Of a stretch of DNA of 21,130 bases, positions 14,310 through 21,076 are shown piece after piece; position 1 is the stretch's first letter, and the number at the start of each line of letters is the position of its first letter. The translations under genes were made by a program, and so were the position numbers. This stretch comes from JADKFD01 sp964561825 (GTDB lineage Bacteria; Pseudomonadota; Gammaproteobacteria; Xanthomonadales; SZUA-5). A model generated the notes under the pieces. It was not told the DNA's origin. It saw only the letters and a list, made by a program, of their open reading frames with translations, and ran no database searches. The DNA lies in the NCBI GenBank assembly GCA_964561825.1, contig CAZLSB010000041.1:1-21130 (forward strand), given 5' to 3'.

Positions 14310-14615
14310 CTACCAGCTGGCCTTGCGCAGACCTGGGACGTCACCGCGCATCGTTGCCTCGCGGAGCTTATTGCGGGCCAAACCAAACCTGCGATAGAAA
14401 CCGCGGGGGCGACCAGAAAGCGCGCAACGATTACGCTGACGACTTGGACTGGAATCACGCGGAAGCTTTTGGAGCTTAGCTTGTGCTTCCATTTTCTCTT
14501 CGTAACTTGCCTTCAAGCTCGAAATAACTGCTTTCAGCTCGATGCGCCTGGCACCGTAACGTTTAGCCAACTTCTCGCGCTTTACTTCGCGGTTTACCAT
14601 CGACGTCTTCGCCAT
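14310..14615 (-). CDS. rpsN: 30S ribosomal protein S14 (long, zinc-free form)
   Basis: The 101-aa S14 in the 30S head has the E. coli length. It starts MAKTSMVNREVKREKLAKRY and contains LPRDSSPSRQRNRCALSGRPRG split as LPRDSSPSR and CALSGRPRGFYRRFGLARN, ending GLRKASW. It lacks the CxxC pairs of the short zinc form, so this is the long C-minus paralogue. ATG 14615 follows AGGAGAG at normal spacing. It lies 21 bases after rplE. Confidence 0.98.
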   Translation of the reverse strand: MAKTSMVNREVKREKLAKRYGARRIELKAVISSLKASYEEKMEAQAKLQKLPRDSSPSRQRNRCALSGRPRGFYRRFGLARNKLREATMRGDVPGLRKASW

Positions 14616-14636
14616 GGAACTCTCCTGAGTGCGCGA

Positions 14637-15179
14637 CTAGTTGCGGAACGGGAAACCAAAGGCCTCAAAAAGCGCTTTCGCTTCTAAGTCCGTTTTGGCG
14701 GTAGTTGTAAAGCAGATGTCCATACCACGGATCGCATCGACTTGGTCGAAATCGATTTCAGGGAAGATAATTTGCTCTTTGATGCCGAAATTGTAATTGC
14801 CGCGGCCGTCGAACGCCCTGCCACTCAATCCGCGAAAATCGCGCACTCGCGGCAATGCCACATTCACTAACCGATCCAGGAATTCAAACATCTGGGCGCG
14901 GCGCAAAGTTACTTTGCAGCCGATCGGCCAGCCGTCGCGGATCTTAAAGGTTGCGATCGATTTCTTCGCGAGTGTCGTGATTGGTTTCTGACCACAAATT
15001 TTGGCCATATCCTCAACCGCGTTCTCAAGAATCTTCTTATTTCCAACCGCTTCACCCACACCCATATTTAGGGTTATTTTGGTCAGCCGCGGAACTTGCA
15101 TCAGGTTGCTATATTTAAACTTTTCCGTGAGAGCCGGAACAACTGTCTCGCGGTAGTAATGATCTAATCTTGTGCTCAC
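14637..15179 (-). CDS. rplE: 50S ribosomal protein L5
   Basis: The 180-aa L5 binds 5S rRNA and contacts S13 and P-site tRNA. It has LTEKFKYSNLMQVPRLTKI, LNMGVGEAVGNKKILENAVED and GRGNYNFGIKEQIIFPEIDFD. The start is GTG 15179, with GAGAGG six bases before it, giving STRLDHYYRE as in the family. The frame stays open 23 codons further, but that would overlap rplX. In E. coli the S8 repressor binds near this start; I could not confirm an equivalent site here. Confidence 0.98.
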   Translation of the reverse strand: MSTRLDHYYRETVVPALTEKFKYSNLMQVPRLTKITLNMGVGEAVGNKKILENAVEDMAKICGQKPITTLAKKSIATFKIRDGWPIGCKVTLRRAQMFEFLDRLVNVALPRVRDFRGLSGRAFDGRGNYNFGIKEQIIFPEIDFDQVDAIRGMDICFTTTAKTDLEAKALFEAFGFPFRN

Positions 15180-15189
15180 GGTCAGCCTC

Positions 15190-15522
15190 TCAAACAATAT
15201 CGATGACTTCGCCAGTGGAGCGGTACACACGGACCTTGTGCTCCACACCGGCGTCGTTCTTCATGGTCTTGAAACCGACCTTGTCACCCTTTTGGGTCTT
15301 AGGGTTCAACAACATCACATTTGAGGCGTCAATAGCAGCCTCACGCTCAATGATACCCCCTGGCTGATTAGCCTGAGGATTCGCCTTGGTGTGACGCTTG
15401 ATCATGTTCACGCTCTCGACGTAAACGCGGCCCTCGTCAGTCACGCGAGTCACGGAACCTTTCCTACCCTTGTCTTTGCCAGCGATCACTACGACGGGAT
15501 CGCCCTTGCGGATGCGCTTCAT
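15190..15522 (-). CDS. rplX: 50S ribosomal protein L24
   Basis: A 110-aa L24, an early-assembly 23S rRNA-binding protein with a KOW motif at the N-terminus (KGDPVVVIAGKDKGRKGSV, about 6-24). It also shows VNMIKRHTKANPQANQPGGI and the C-terminal HKVRVYRSTGEVIDIV. It is slightly longer than E. coli (104). ATG 15522 follows GAGG by about eight bases. It lies ten bases after rplN and ten before rplE. Confidence 0.98.
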   Translation of the reverse strand: MKRIRKGDPVVVIAGKDKGRKGSVTRVTDEGRVYVESVNMIKRHTKANPQANQPGGIIEREAAIDASNVMLLNPKTQKGDKVGFKTMKNDAGVEHKVRVYRSTGEVIDIV

Positions 15523-15532
15523 GCCAAATTCC

Positions 15533-15901
15533 TCAAAGCACTTCAGGAGCGAGTGAGACGATTTTCATGAACCGCTCAGAACGCAGTTCTCGCGTCACCG
15601 GCCCAAAAATACGCGTGCCAATTGGCTCAAGTTTATTGTTCAATAGGACAGCGGCGTTTCCGTCGAAGCGAAGCAGCGAACCGTCGGGACGACGCACGCC
15701 TTTACGGGTGCGCACTACCACGGCGTCATAGACCTCGCCCTTTTTTACTTTGCCGCGCGGTATCGCAGCGCGCACGGAAACCTTGATGACGTCACCAATA
15801 CTGGCATATCGCCGCTTTGAACCACCGAGCACCTTAATGCACATCAGTTCTTTCGCGCCGCTATTGTCCGCCGCGGCGAGCGTGCTCTGCATCTGAATCA
15901 T
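15533..15901 (-). CDS. rplN: 50S ribosomal protein L14
   Basis: A 122-aa L14 at the subunit interface, near the site bound by silencing factor RsfS. It starts MIQMQSTLAAADNSGAKELMC and contains GDVIKVSVRAAIPRGKVKKG and GTRIFGPVTRELRSERFMKI, all family hallmarks. ATG 15901 follows AGGAG. In E. coli it opens the spc operon, but here only 13 bases separate it from rpsQ, too few for a promoter between them. It is therefore probably read through from S10. Confidence 0.98.
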   Translation of the reverse strand: MIQMQSTLAAADNSGAKELMCIKVLGGSKRRYASIGDVIKVSVRAAIPRGKVKKGEVYDAVVVRTRKGVRRPDGSLLRFDGNAAVLLNNKLEPIGTRIFGPVTRELRSERFMKIVSLAPEVL

Positions 15902-15914
15902 GACGCGCTCCTAG

Positions 15915-16187
15915 TTACTCGCCTGCGCGACGAACAATTTCGGTGACCGCGTAGCTCTTGGTCTTCGAAATCGGCCGGCACGACGTGATGGTTACCGTAT
16001 CCCCTTCCAGCGCGCCGAGTTCGTCGTGTGCGTGAAACTTGGTTGAACGGCGAATATATTTGCCGTACACGCCGTGACGAACTTGACGTTCGACCAGCAC
16101 GGTAACGGTCTTCTGCATCTTGTTACTGACGACGACGCCGACTAAGGGTCGGGCTTTCTTCGTGCTTTCTGTCTGTTGCTCGCTCAT
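15915..16187 (-). CDS. rpsQ: 30S ribosomal protein S17
   Basis: The 90-aa S17, an OB-fold 16S rRNA-binding protein, shows GVVVSNKMQKTVTVLVERQV, YGKYIRRSTKFHAHDE and TSCRPISKTKSYAVTEIV. It is a few residues longer than E. coli (84), with a polar N-terminal lead (MSEQQTESTKKARP). ATG 16187 has AAGG eight bases upstream, overlapping the rpmC stop. The gap to rpmC is three bases. Confidence 0.98.
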   Translation of the reverse strand: MSEQQTESTKKARPLVGVVVSNKMQKTVTVLVERQVRHGVYGKYIRRSTKFHAHDELGALEGDTVTITSCRPISKTKSYAVTEIVRRAGE

Positions 16188-16190
16188 GGC

Positions 16191-16385
16191 TTAACCTTTG
16201 CGCTCGATCTCGGCGATGACAGTCTTCACGCGTGCAACATCACGGCGCACACGCTTGATTTGGTGGGGCTGGGTTTGTTGGCCCTGACCACGCTGCATTC
16301 GCAGATTAAACTGCTCCTGGCGCAGACCAAGCAACTGTTCATTAAGCTCGGCGATCGATTTACTACGGAGTTCACTGGCATTCAT
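16191..16385 (-). CDS. rpmC: 50S ribosomal protein L29
   Basis: L29 (64 aa) lies at the exit-tunnel rim beside L23, near the trigger factor and SRP docking site. MNASELRSKSIAELNEQLLG, REQFNLRMQ-type RQEQFNLRMQRGQG and RRDVARVKTVIAEIERKG identify it. ATG 16385 shares its first base with the rplP stop (TGATG), typical of translational reinitiation. A GTG one codon earlier (GTGA overlap) is an alternative. It has almost no Shine-Dalgarno sequence of its own. Confidence 0.97.
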   Translation of the reverse strand: MNASELRSKSIAELNEQLLGLRQEQFNLRMQRGQGQQTQPHQIKRVRRDVARVKTVIAEIERKG

Positions 16386-16798
16386 CACAGCACCGAGCGG
16401 ATAACAAAAATGGTTTTGACGGAGAGTTTTGCGGCGGCTAACGAGAGTGCTTCTCTCGCTTGCGCCTCGGAGACACCCTCCATTTCATAAATCATCCGGC
16501 CCGGCTGGATCTGCGCAACGTAAAACTCCACGCTGCCCTTACCATTACCCATTCGAACTTCAATGGGCTTCTTCGAAATCGGCTTATCCGGAAACACTCG
16601 AATCCACAACTTTCCGCCGCGCTTGACGTAGCGGGAAATAGTCCGCCGCGCTGCCTCAATCTGGCGCGCGGTTAGCTGTCCATGCTCAACGGCTTTAAGA
16701 CCGTATTCGCCGAAGCTAACTTTGTTGGCAACAAACGCTAGACCGTTGTTACGGCCTTTGTGCATCTTGCGATATTTGGTACGTGCAGGTTGCAGCAT
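16385..16798 (-). CDS. rplP: 50S ribosomal protein L16
   Basis: The 137-aa L16 lies near the A-site tRNA elbow and the peptidyl-transferase region. It starts MLQPARTKYRKMHKGRNNG and has RGGKLWIRVFPDKPISKKP, EVRMGNGKGSVEFYVAQIQP and GRMIYEMEGV. The Arg of QIQPGRM-region, hydroxylated by RoxA in E. coli (R81), is in the segment KGSVEFYVAQ..; the exact equivalent was not checked. ATG 16798 follows AAGGAG by eight bases. The stop overlaps rpmC. Confidence 0.98.
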   Translation of the reverse strand: MLQPARTKYRKMHKGRNNGLAFVANKVSFGEYGLKAVEHGQLTARQIEAARRTISRYVKRGGKLWIRVFPDKPISKKPIEVRMGNGKGSVEFYVAQIQPGRMIYEMEGVSEAQAREALSLAAAKLSVKTIFVIRSVL

Positions 16799-16810
16799 GG
16801 CTAGGACTCC

Positions 16811-17488
16811 TTACTTCGCCTGCGAGCGCTCGGCCTTAGCATCGACCTGAGGCGCATAAAGATCGAAAACATCGCCGCGATAGATCCACACCTTCACGCC
16901 GATAATTCCATACGTTGTCTTCGCCTCGGCAAAGCCATAGTCGATGTCAGCCCGCAGCGTGTGAAGCGGCACGCGGCCTTCTCGATACCACTCCGAGCGT
17001 GCGATTTCGGCGCCATTCAGTCGACCTGCGACGCTAACCTTGACTCCCAACGCGCCTAGACGGAGCGCATTTTGCACAGCCCGCTTCATTGCCCGACGGA
17101 ACATAATGCGGCGCTCTAGCTGCTGGGTAATTGACTCAGCGACTAACTGCGCATCTAACTCTGGCTTGCGAATTTCGGCAACATTGACGTGCGTTGGCAC
17201 GCCCATGATATCCGATACTTCTTTGCGGAGCTTCTCGATGTCCTCGCCTTTTTTGCCGATTACGACACCTGGGCGAGCGGTAAAGATCGTTAACCGAGCA
17301 GTCTTTGCAGGCCGTTCAATTTGGATTTTGCTGATTCCGGCTTGGCTTAGACGACTCTTCAAGTAAACGCGAACTTTTAGGTCCGCCTCAAGATATCCAG
17401 CGAATTCCTTTCGACCGGCATACCACTTGGAGTTCCAGTCGCGGGAAATTCCGAGACGGATACCAATGGGATTGACTTTATGACCCAT
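16811..17488 (-). CDS. rpsC: 30S ribosomal protein S3
   Basis: A 225-aa S3 at the mRNA entry channel of the 30S head. The N-terminal MGHKVNPIGIRLGISRDWNS, the KH type 2 domain with VVIGKKGEDIEKLRKEV (about 75-92) and the C-terminal GVKVWIYRGDVFDLYAPQ are all present. It is slightly shorter than E. coli (233) at the variable C-terminus. ATG 17488 follows AAAGGA by seven bases. It lies 11 bases after rplV and 12 before rplP. Confidence 0.98.
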   Translation of the reverse strand: MGHKVNPIGIRLGISRDWNSKWYAGRKEFAGYLEADLKVRVYLKSRLSQAGISKIQIERPAKTARLTIFTARPGVVIGKKGEDIEKLRKEVSDIMGVPTHVNVAEIRKPELDAQLVAESITQQLERRIMFRRAMKRAVQNALRLGALGVKVSVAGRLNGAEIARSEWYREGRVPLHTLRADIDYGFAEAKTTYGIIGVKVWIYRGDVFDLYAPQVDAKAERSQAK

Positions 17489-17499
17489 CTGAAAATCCT

Positions 17500-17841
17500 T
17501 TAGTCCGCTCGGCCATCGCCGACAGTCACAGTGATGTGGCTCGTACGCTTGATGATGCGGTTTGCGCGACCTTTGGCTCGAGCGTGCAAACGCTTAAGCT
17601 GTGGGCCCTCGTCCACAAAGATCGCGGTGACCTTCAATTCATCAACATCCGCACCAACGTTGTTTTCGGCATTTGACACTGCCGACAGTAAAACCTTTCG
17701 TATCATGCCCGCGGCTTTTTTGGGGCTAAAGGTCAAGAGCTGCTCAGCACGGCCCACCGGCATGCCTCGCACTTGGTCTGCAACCAAACGAGCTTTCTGC
17801 GGCGATATTCTCGCCGTACGCAAAACTGCCTGTGCTTGCAT
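17500..17841 (-). CDS. rplV: 50S ribosomal protein L22
   Basis: The 113-aa L22 lines the nascent-peptide tunnel with an extended loop at the macrolide and arrest-peptide constriction. It has RISPQKARLVADQVRGMPV, KKAAGMIRKVLLSAVSNAEN and a C-terminal loop/strand region GPQLKRLHARAKGRANRIIK with RTSHITVTV. The loop appears complete, without insertions. ATG 17841 follows GGAGG by five bases, only two bases after rpsS. Confidence 0.98.
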   Translation of the reverse strand: MQAQAVLRTARISPQKARLVADQVRGMPVGRAEQLLTFSPKKAAGMIRKVLLSAVSNAENNVGADVDELKVTAIFVDEGPQLKRLHARAKGRANRIIKRTSHITVTVGDGRAD

Positions 17842-17843
17842 GA

Positions 17844-18119
17844 TTACCTCCCCGCCTTTTTGTCGCCAGAGTGGCCCTTGAAGGTGCGCGTCGGAGCGAA
17901 CTCTCCGAGTTTGTGCCCGACCATATTCTCATTAATAACGACCGGAATGTGGTGACGGCCGTTGTGCACCGCGATCGTCAACCCCACCATTTCCGGCAAA
18001 ATCATTGAGCGACGCGACCAAGTCTTAATCGGCTTCTTACTATTACCCGCGGACGCCACTTCGACCTTCTTCAGAAGGTGTAGATCGGCGAAGGGGCCCT
18101 TCTTTAATGAACGCGACAT
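17844..18119 (-). CDS. rpsS: 30S ribosomal protein S19
   Basis: A 91-aa S19 of the 30S head, paired with S13. It starts MSRSLKKGPFADLHLLKKV and contains KTWSRRSMILPEMVGLTIAV, HNGRHHIPVVINENMVGHKL and GEFAPTRTFKGHSGDKK. The frame extends 33 codons further upstream, but ATG 18119 is the family start and lies 17 bases after rplB. Its Shine-Dalgarno is modest (GAGG at a long distance). Confidence 0.98.
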   Translation of the reverse strand: MSRSLKKGPFADLHLLKKVEVASAGNSKKPIKTWSRRSMILPEMVGLTIAVHNGRHHIPVVINENMVGHKLGEFAPTRTFKGHSGDKKAGR

Positions 18120-18136
18120 GACTCTTTTGACCTCGA

Positions 18137-18964
18137 TCAGCCGTTGCGACGACGTACGATGAAGACACTGGTGCGCTTGTTCTTGCGCGTCTTGTAACCC
18201 TTGCTCGGAGTACCCCACGGAGACACCGGATGCGGGTTACCTTGTCCGGAACGACCCTCACCACCACCATGTGGATGATCTACAGGGTTCATTGCGGCAC
18301 CGCGAACCGTGGGTCGTACACCGCGCCAACGCGAAGCGCCAGCCTTGCCCAACTGCTCAAGATTATGCTCGGAGTTGGATACTTCACCGACACATGCGCG
18401 GCAATCGGCGGGCACTTTACGCATTTCGCCGGAGCGCAAACGCAAGGTCGCATAGCCCTGTTCGCGAGCAACTAATTGGGCTGAAGCGCCGGCAGAACGC
18501 GCAAGCTGAGCGCCTTTGCCAGGTTTCATCTCAATGCAATGCACAGTACTGCCGATGGGCATATTGCGCAGTGGTAGACAGTTACCCGTCTTGATCGGAG
18601 CGTCCCGACCACTGAGTAAGGTGTCGCCCACTTTTGCGCCCTTTGGCGCAATGATGTACCGGCGCTCTCCATCAATGAACAGCAGCAGCGCGATGTGTGC
18701 AGTCCGATTCGGGTCGTACTCCAAGCGCTCAATCTGGGCAGCAATACCGTCCTTGTCGCGCTTAAAGTCGATCAAACGGTAGTGTTGGCGCGAACCACCG
18801 CCACGATGGCGCGTTGTGATCCTACCGTGATGATTACGGCCACCCGTCTTATCTTGCGGTTCAGTCAATGGCTTGTAGGGCCCGCCTTTGTGCAACTCTG
18901 GCGAAACCACCTTGACAACGCCGCGACGCCCCGGGGACGTTGGCTTTACTTTGATCAGAGGCAT
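18137..18964 (-). CDS. rplB: 50S ribosomal protein L2
   Basis: The 275-aa L2 is a large-subunit protein needed for subunit joining and peptidyl-transferase structure. It has GRNHHGRITTRHRGGGSRQ, YRLIDFKRDKDGI, and the highly conserved VRPTVRGAAMNPVDHPHGGG (about 222-241), which holds the functionally important His of the PVDHPHGG loop. It ends KRTSVFIVRRRNG. ATG 18964 follows AGAGGA. It lies 12 bases after rplW and 17 before rpsS. Confidence 0.99.
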   Translation of the reverse strand: MPLIKVKPTSPGRRGVVKVVSPELHKGGPYKPLTEPQDKTGGRNHHGRITTRHRGGGSRQHYRLIDFKRDKDGIAAQIERLEYDPNRTAHIALLLFIDGERRYIIAPKGAKVGDTLLSGRDAPIKTGNCLPLRNMPIGSTVHCIEMKPGKGAQLARSAGASAQLVAREQGYATLRLRSGEMRKVPADCRACVGEVSNSEHNLEQLGKAGASRWRGVRPTVRGAAMNPVDHPHGGGEGRSGQGNPHPVSPWGTPSKGYKTRKNKRTSVFIVRRRNG

Positions 18965-18976
18965 GATTGACTTCCT

Positions 18977-19273
18977 CTAGGCCTGCGTGCCGAGTTCGAT
19001 GGACTGACCGTCGGCCAGTGTGACGTAAGCCTTACGCCAATCGGCGCGCTTGCCAGCGCGACCGCGAAAGCCCTTGGTCTTGCCTTTGACGTTCATAACC
19101 TGCACGCCGTCAACCTTGACCTTGAACAGTGCTTCGACCGCCGACTTTACGTCTTGCTTGGTAGCGAATGTCGCAATTTCGAATACATACTGGTTGTGAT
19201 CGGCTTGGACGCGCGCAGTTTTTTCGGAAACCCGCGGTGCAACCAGCACTGACAATAGACGCTCGTTGCTCAC
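18977..19273 (-). CDS. rplW: 50S ribosomal protein L23
   Basis: The 98-aa L23 is the docking site for trigger factor and SRP at the tunnel exit. It starts SNERLLSVLVAPRVSEKTAR and includes YVFEIATFATKQDVKSAVE, LFKVKVDGVQVMNVKGK and the basic loop KTKGFRGRAGKRADWRKAYV. Start GTG 19273 overlaps the rplD stop as GTGA, with GAGGAG eight bases before it inside rplD, so translation is probably coupled. A GTG three codons earlier (19282) lacks correct spacing. Confidence 0.97.
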   Translation of the reverse strand: MSNERLLSVLVAPRVSEKTARVQADHNQYVFEIATFATKQDVKSAVEALFKVKVDGVQVMNVKGKTKGFRGRAGKRADWRKAYVTLADGQSIELGTQA

Positions 19274-19875
19274 GACAACCACTCCTCAATCTTTTTGACC
19301 GCGTCCACCGTCAACACCAGATGATCGGTGCGCACTAGGTTCGCTGGGTTCAGGCCATGCACATCGACGACGTGGACGTGCGGAATATTGCGCGCTGCAA
19401 GATAGGCCGATTCACTGACTTCGCTGGCGACGAAAGTGGCACGAACAACGCCCAGTTCGGCCATCTTTGCGACAAAGGTCTTTGTCTTCGGCTGGTCCAC
19501 ATCCAGGCTAGCAATGACCTTGACTCGATCTTGGCGGATCAACTCCGAGAGGATTGCTTGCATTGCTCCACGGTACATTTTTCGGTTGACTTTCTGCGCA
19601 AAGCTCCGCGGGCGAGCGGCAAAAGTTACGCCACCACCCACAAATATCGGCGCACGGTAGTCACCGTGACGGGCGCCACCGCCCTTTTGCTTCTTGAATT
19701 TCTTAGTCGTGCCCGACATATCAGAGCGCGACTTTTGCTTCTTCGTTCCTGCCCGTCCCGCATTACGGTAAGCAGTAACGATCTGATGGACCAGCGCCTC
19801 AGAATACGGTCGATTAAACACCGTTTCCGAAACATCAATGGCCACACCACCTACCACTTCAAGTTGCATTGTCAT
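19270..19875 (-). CDS. rplD: 50S ribosomal protein L4
   Basis: The 201-aa L4 lines the peptide tunnel and in E. coli also represses the S10 operon. It contains FNRPYSEALVHQIVTAYRNA, the extended tunnel loop (about 43-92) with KKFKKQKGGGARHGDYRAP, and GGGVTFAARPRSFAQKVNRK. The loop motif is one residue shorter than the common KPWRQKGTGRAR form. I recall this QKGGGARHG variant from Xanthomonas, so it reads as a lineage trait. ATG 19875 follows AAGGGG by seven bases, one base past the rplC stop; the upstream open frame is ignored. It overlaps rplW by four bases. Confidence 0.98.
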   Translation of the reverse strand: MTMQLEVVGGVAIDVSETVFNRPYSEALVHQIVTAYRNAGRAGTKKQKSRSDMSGTTKKFKKQKGGGARHGDYRAPIFVGGGVTFAARPRSFAQKVNRKMYRGAMQAILSELIRQDRVKVIASLDVDQPKTKTFVAKMAELGVVRATFVASEVSESAYLAARNIPHVHVVDVHGLNPANLVRTDHLVLTVDAVKKIEEWLS

Positions 19876-19876
19876 C

Positions 19877-20518
19877 TTAGCGCCCCTTCGATGCCGGACG
19901 AACCACGACGTCGCCGCCCGGCGCACCAGGAATGGCGCCGCGCACGAGCAACAAGTTGCGCTCTGCGTCTACGCGAATCACTCGTAAGTTCTGTACGGTC
20001 TCATTGGCATTACCCATGTGGCCGGCCATCTTTTTACCCTTAAACACCCGACCCGGGGTTTGGCGCTGACCAATTGAACCCGGCGACCGATGACTCAACG
20101 AGTTACCGTGAGTCGCATCGCCCATCGTGAAGTTCCAACGCTTGATCGTGCCAGCAAATCCTTTGCCGCGAGTCACGCCCGCCACGTCAACAATCTGGCC
20201 CACGGTGAACACGTCAGCCTTCAGCTCCGCGCCCACATCGAACTTGCCGATGTCATCGTCGTTCAGACGAAATTCCCAAAGTCCGCGCCCCGCTCCTGCT
20301 TTCGCTTTCGCGAAATGACCGGTTTGCGGTTTGTTCACCAAAACCGGGCGTTTGGTGCCGGTTGTAACCTGGATCGCGTCGTAACCGTCGCTGTCCTTGG
20401 TTTTTACCTGCGTCACACGGTTTGCTTCAACTTCAATCACGGACACCGGAACGGACTCGCCGCTCTCAAGAAAAACCCGTGACATTCCGCATTTGCGGCC
20501 CACTAATCCGATTGCCAT
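19877..20518 (-). CDS. rplC: 50S ribosomal protein L3
   Basis: The 213-aa L3 is an early-assembly protein reaching the peptidyl-transferase centre. It starts MAIGLVGRKCGMSRVFLESG and has VAGVTRGKGFAGTIKRWNF, HGNSLSHRSPGSIGQRQTPG and GRVFKGKKMAGHMGN. The Gln of SIGQ (151) matches the glutamine methylated by PrmB in E. coli. ATG 20518 follows GAGGA. It lies 19 bases after rpsJ, and the next gene rplD begins one base after its stop. Confidence 0.98.
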   Translation of the reverse strand: MAIGLVGRKCGMSRVFLESGESVPVSVIEVEANRVTQVKTKDSDGYDAIQVTTGTKRPVLVNKPQTGHFAKAKAGAGRGLWEFRLNDDDIGKFDVGAELKADVFTVGQIVDVAGVTRGKGFAGTIKRWNFTMGDATHGNSLSHRSPGSIGQRQTPGRVFKGKKMAGHMGNANETVQNLRVIRVDAERNLLLVRGAIPGAPGGDVVVRPASKGR

Positions 20519-20537
20519 GTCTGCTGTCCTCGGCGCC

Positions 20538-20852
20538 TCAGTAGAGCTTGATCTGAACGTCGACGCCGGCAGCCAGGTCGAGCTTCATCAGCGCGTCCAC
20601 GGTCTTGTCGTTGGGGTCGACGATATCCATCACACGCTTATGCGTGCGAGTCTCATACTGGTCCCGCGCGTCCTTGTCGACGTGGGGCGAAGTGAGCACC
20701 GTATAGCGCTCAATCTTGGTGGGCAAAGGAATAGGACCACGGACCTGCGCACCCGTGCGCTTGGCCGTTTCGACAATCTCGCTGGCGGATCGGTCGATCA
20801 AACGATGATCGAACGCCTTCAGCCGAATACGAATTCGCTGTTGCTGTGCCAT
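20538..20852 (-). CDS. rpsJ: 30S ribosomal protein S10 (NusE)
   Basis: A 104-aa S10 of the 30S head, also the NusE transcription antitermination factor that binds NusB and NusG. It starts MAQQQRIRIRLKAFDHRLID and contains ETAKRTGAQVRGPIPLPTKI, ERYTVLTSPHVDKDARDQYE and RTHKRVMDIVDPNDKTVDAL. ATG 20852 follows AAGGAG by seven bases; the frame is open further up but codes nothing recognisable. It is the first gene of the S10 operon, preceded by a structured leader and a clear promoter. Confidence 0.98.
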   Translation of the reverse strand: MAQQQRIRIRLKAFDHRLIDRSASEIVETAKRTGAQVRGPIPLPTKIERYTVLTSPHVDKDARDQYETRTHKRVMDIVDPNDKTVDALMKLDLAAGVDVQIKLY

Positions 20853-20962
20853 TGTTCTCTCCTTAGCGGTGTTCACGCCGCGCAGTTCGCGCGTTCGCCA
20901 CATCCATGAGCCTACGCCCCACCGCCGATGTTTGTTCTCACTTGCCAAAGCAGGTGAGAGGG
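20853..20962 (-). promoter_or_regulatory. Structured 5' leader of the S10 operon
   Basis: The roughly 110-nt predicted leader holds a hairpin near its 5' end (20937-20958: CTCACCTGC, TTTG, GCAAGTGAG with one mismatch). A second domain is closed by GCGGTG (20920-20925) pairing with CACCGC (20866-20871), enclosing GCGC stems; the CACCGC strand ends just before the rpsJ ribosome site. It is a possible attenuation or L4 target by analogy with E. coli. The structure is read by eye only. Confidence 0.45.
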
Positions 20963-20968
20963 CCGCGC

Positions 20969-20997
20969 ACTATACTCTGCGGAAATTCAAAAACCAA
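20969..20997 (-). promoter_or_regulatory. S10 operon promoter
   Basis: On minus: -35 TTGGTT (20992-20997), 17-base spacer, -10 TATAGT (20969-20974). The spacing is ideal and the -10 matches five of six. The discriminator GCGCGGCC is very GC-rich, as in ppGpp/DksA-inhibited ribosomal promoters. An AT-rich stretch (AATAAATCGTTTAG) lies upstream, where an UP element would sit. Confidence 0.7.
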
Positions 20998-21036
20998 GCC
21001 CCTAAACGATTTATTCGTGATCGGTTAAAGGAACTC

Positions 21037-21066
21037 GCTGCCCTTGGCCTCCTGGCCGCAGGCAGC
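21037..21066 (-). terminator. Hairpin after tuf, weak terminator or attenuator
   Basis: On minus: GCTGCC, TGC, GGCC, AGGA, GGCC, AAG, GGCAGC. A two-part stem starts about 10 bases after the tuf stop, followed by GAGTTCCTTTAA rather than a real T-run. It may end part of the tuf transcription, with the rest reading into S10. Confidence 0.45.
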
Positions 21067-21076
21067 GCAAATCACC

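Noticed and set aside
15902..15914. Separate spc operon promoter before rplN
   Set aside because: Only 13 bases separate rpsQ and rplN and no -10/-35 pair is evident, so read-through from S10 is simpler.
19357..20043. 228-codon plus-strand open frame opposite rplD and rplC
   Set aside because: Antisense to unmistakable L4 and L3 genes, with an ordinary shadow composition.
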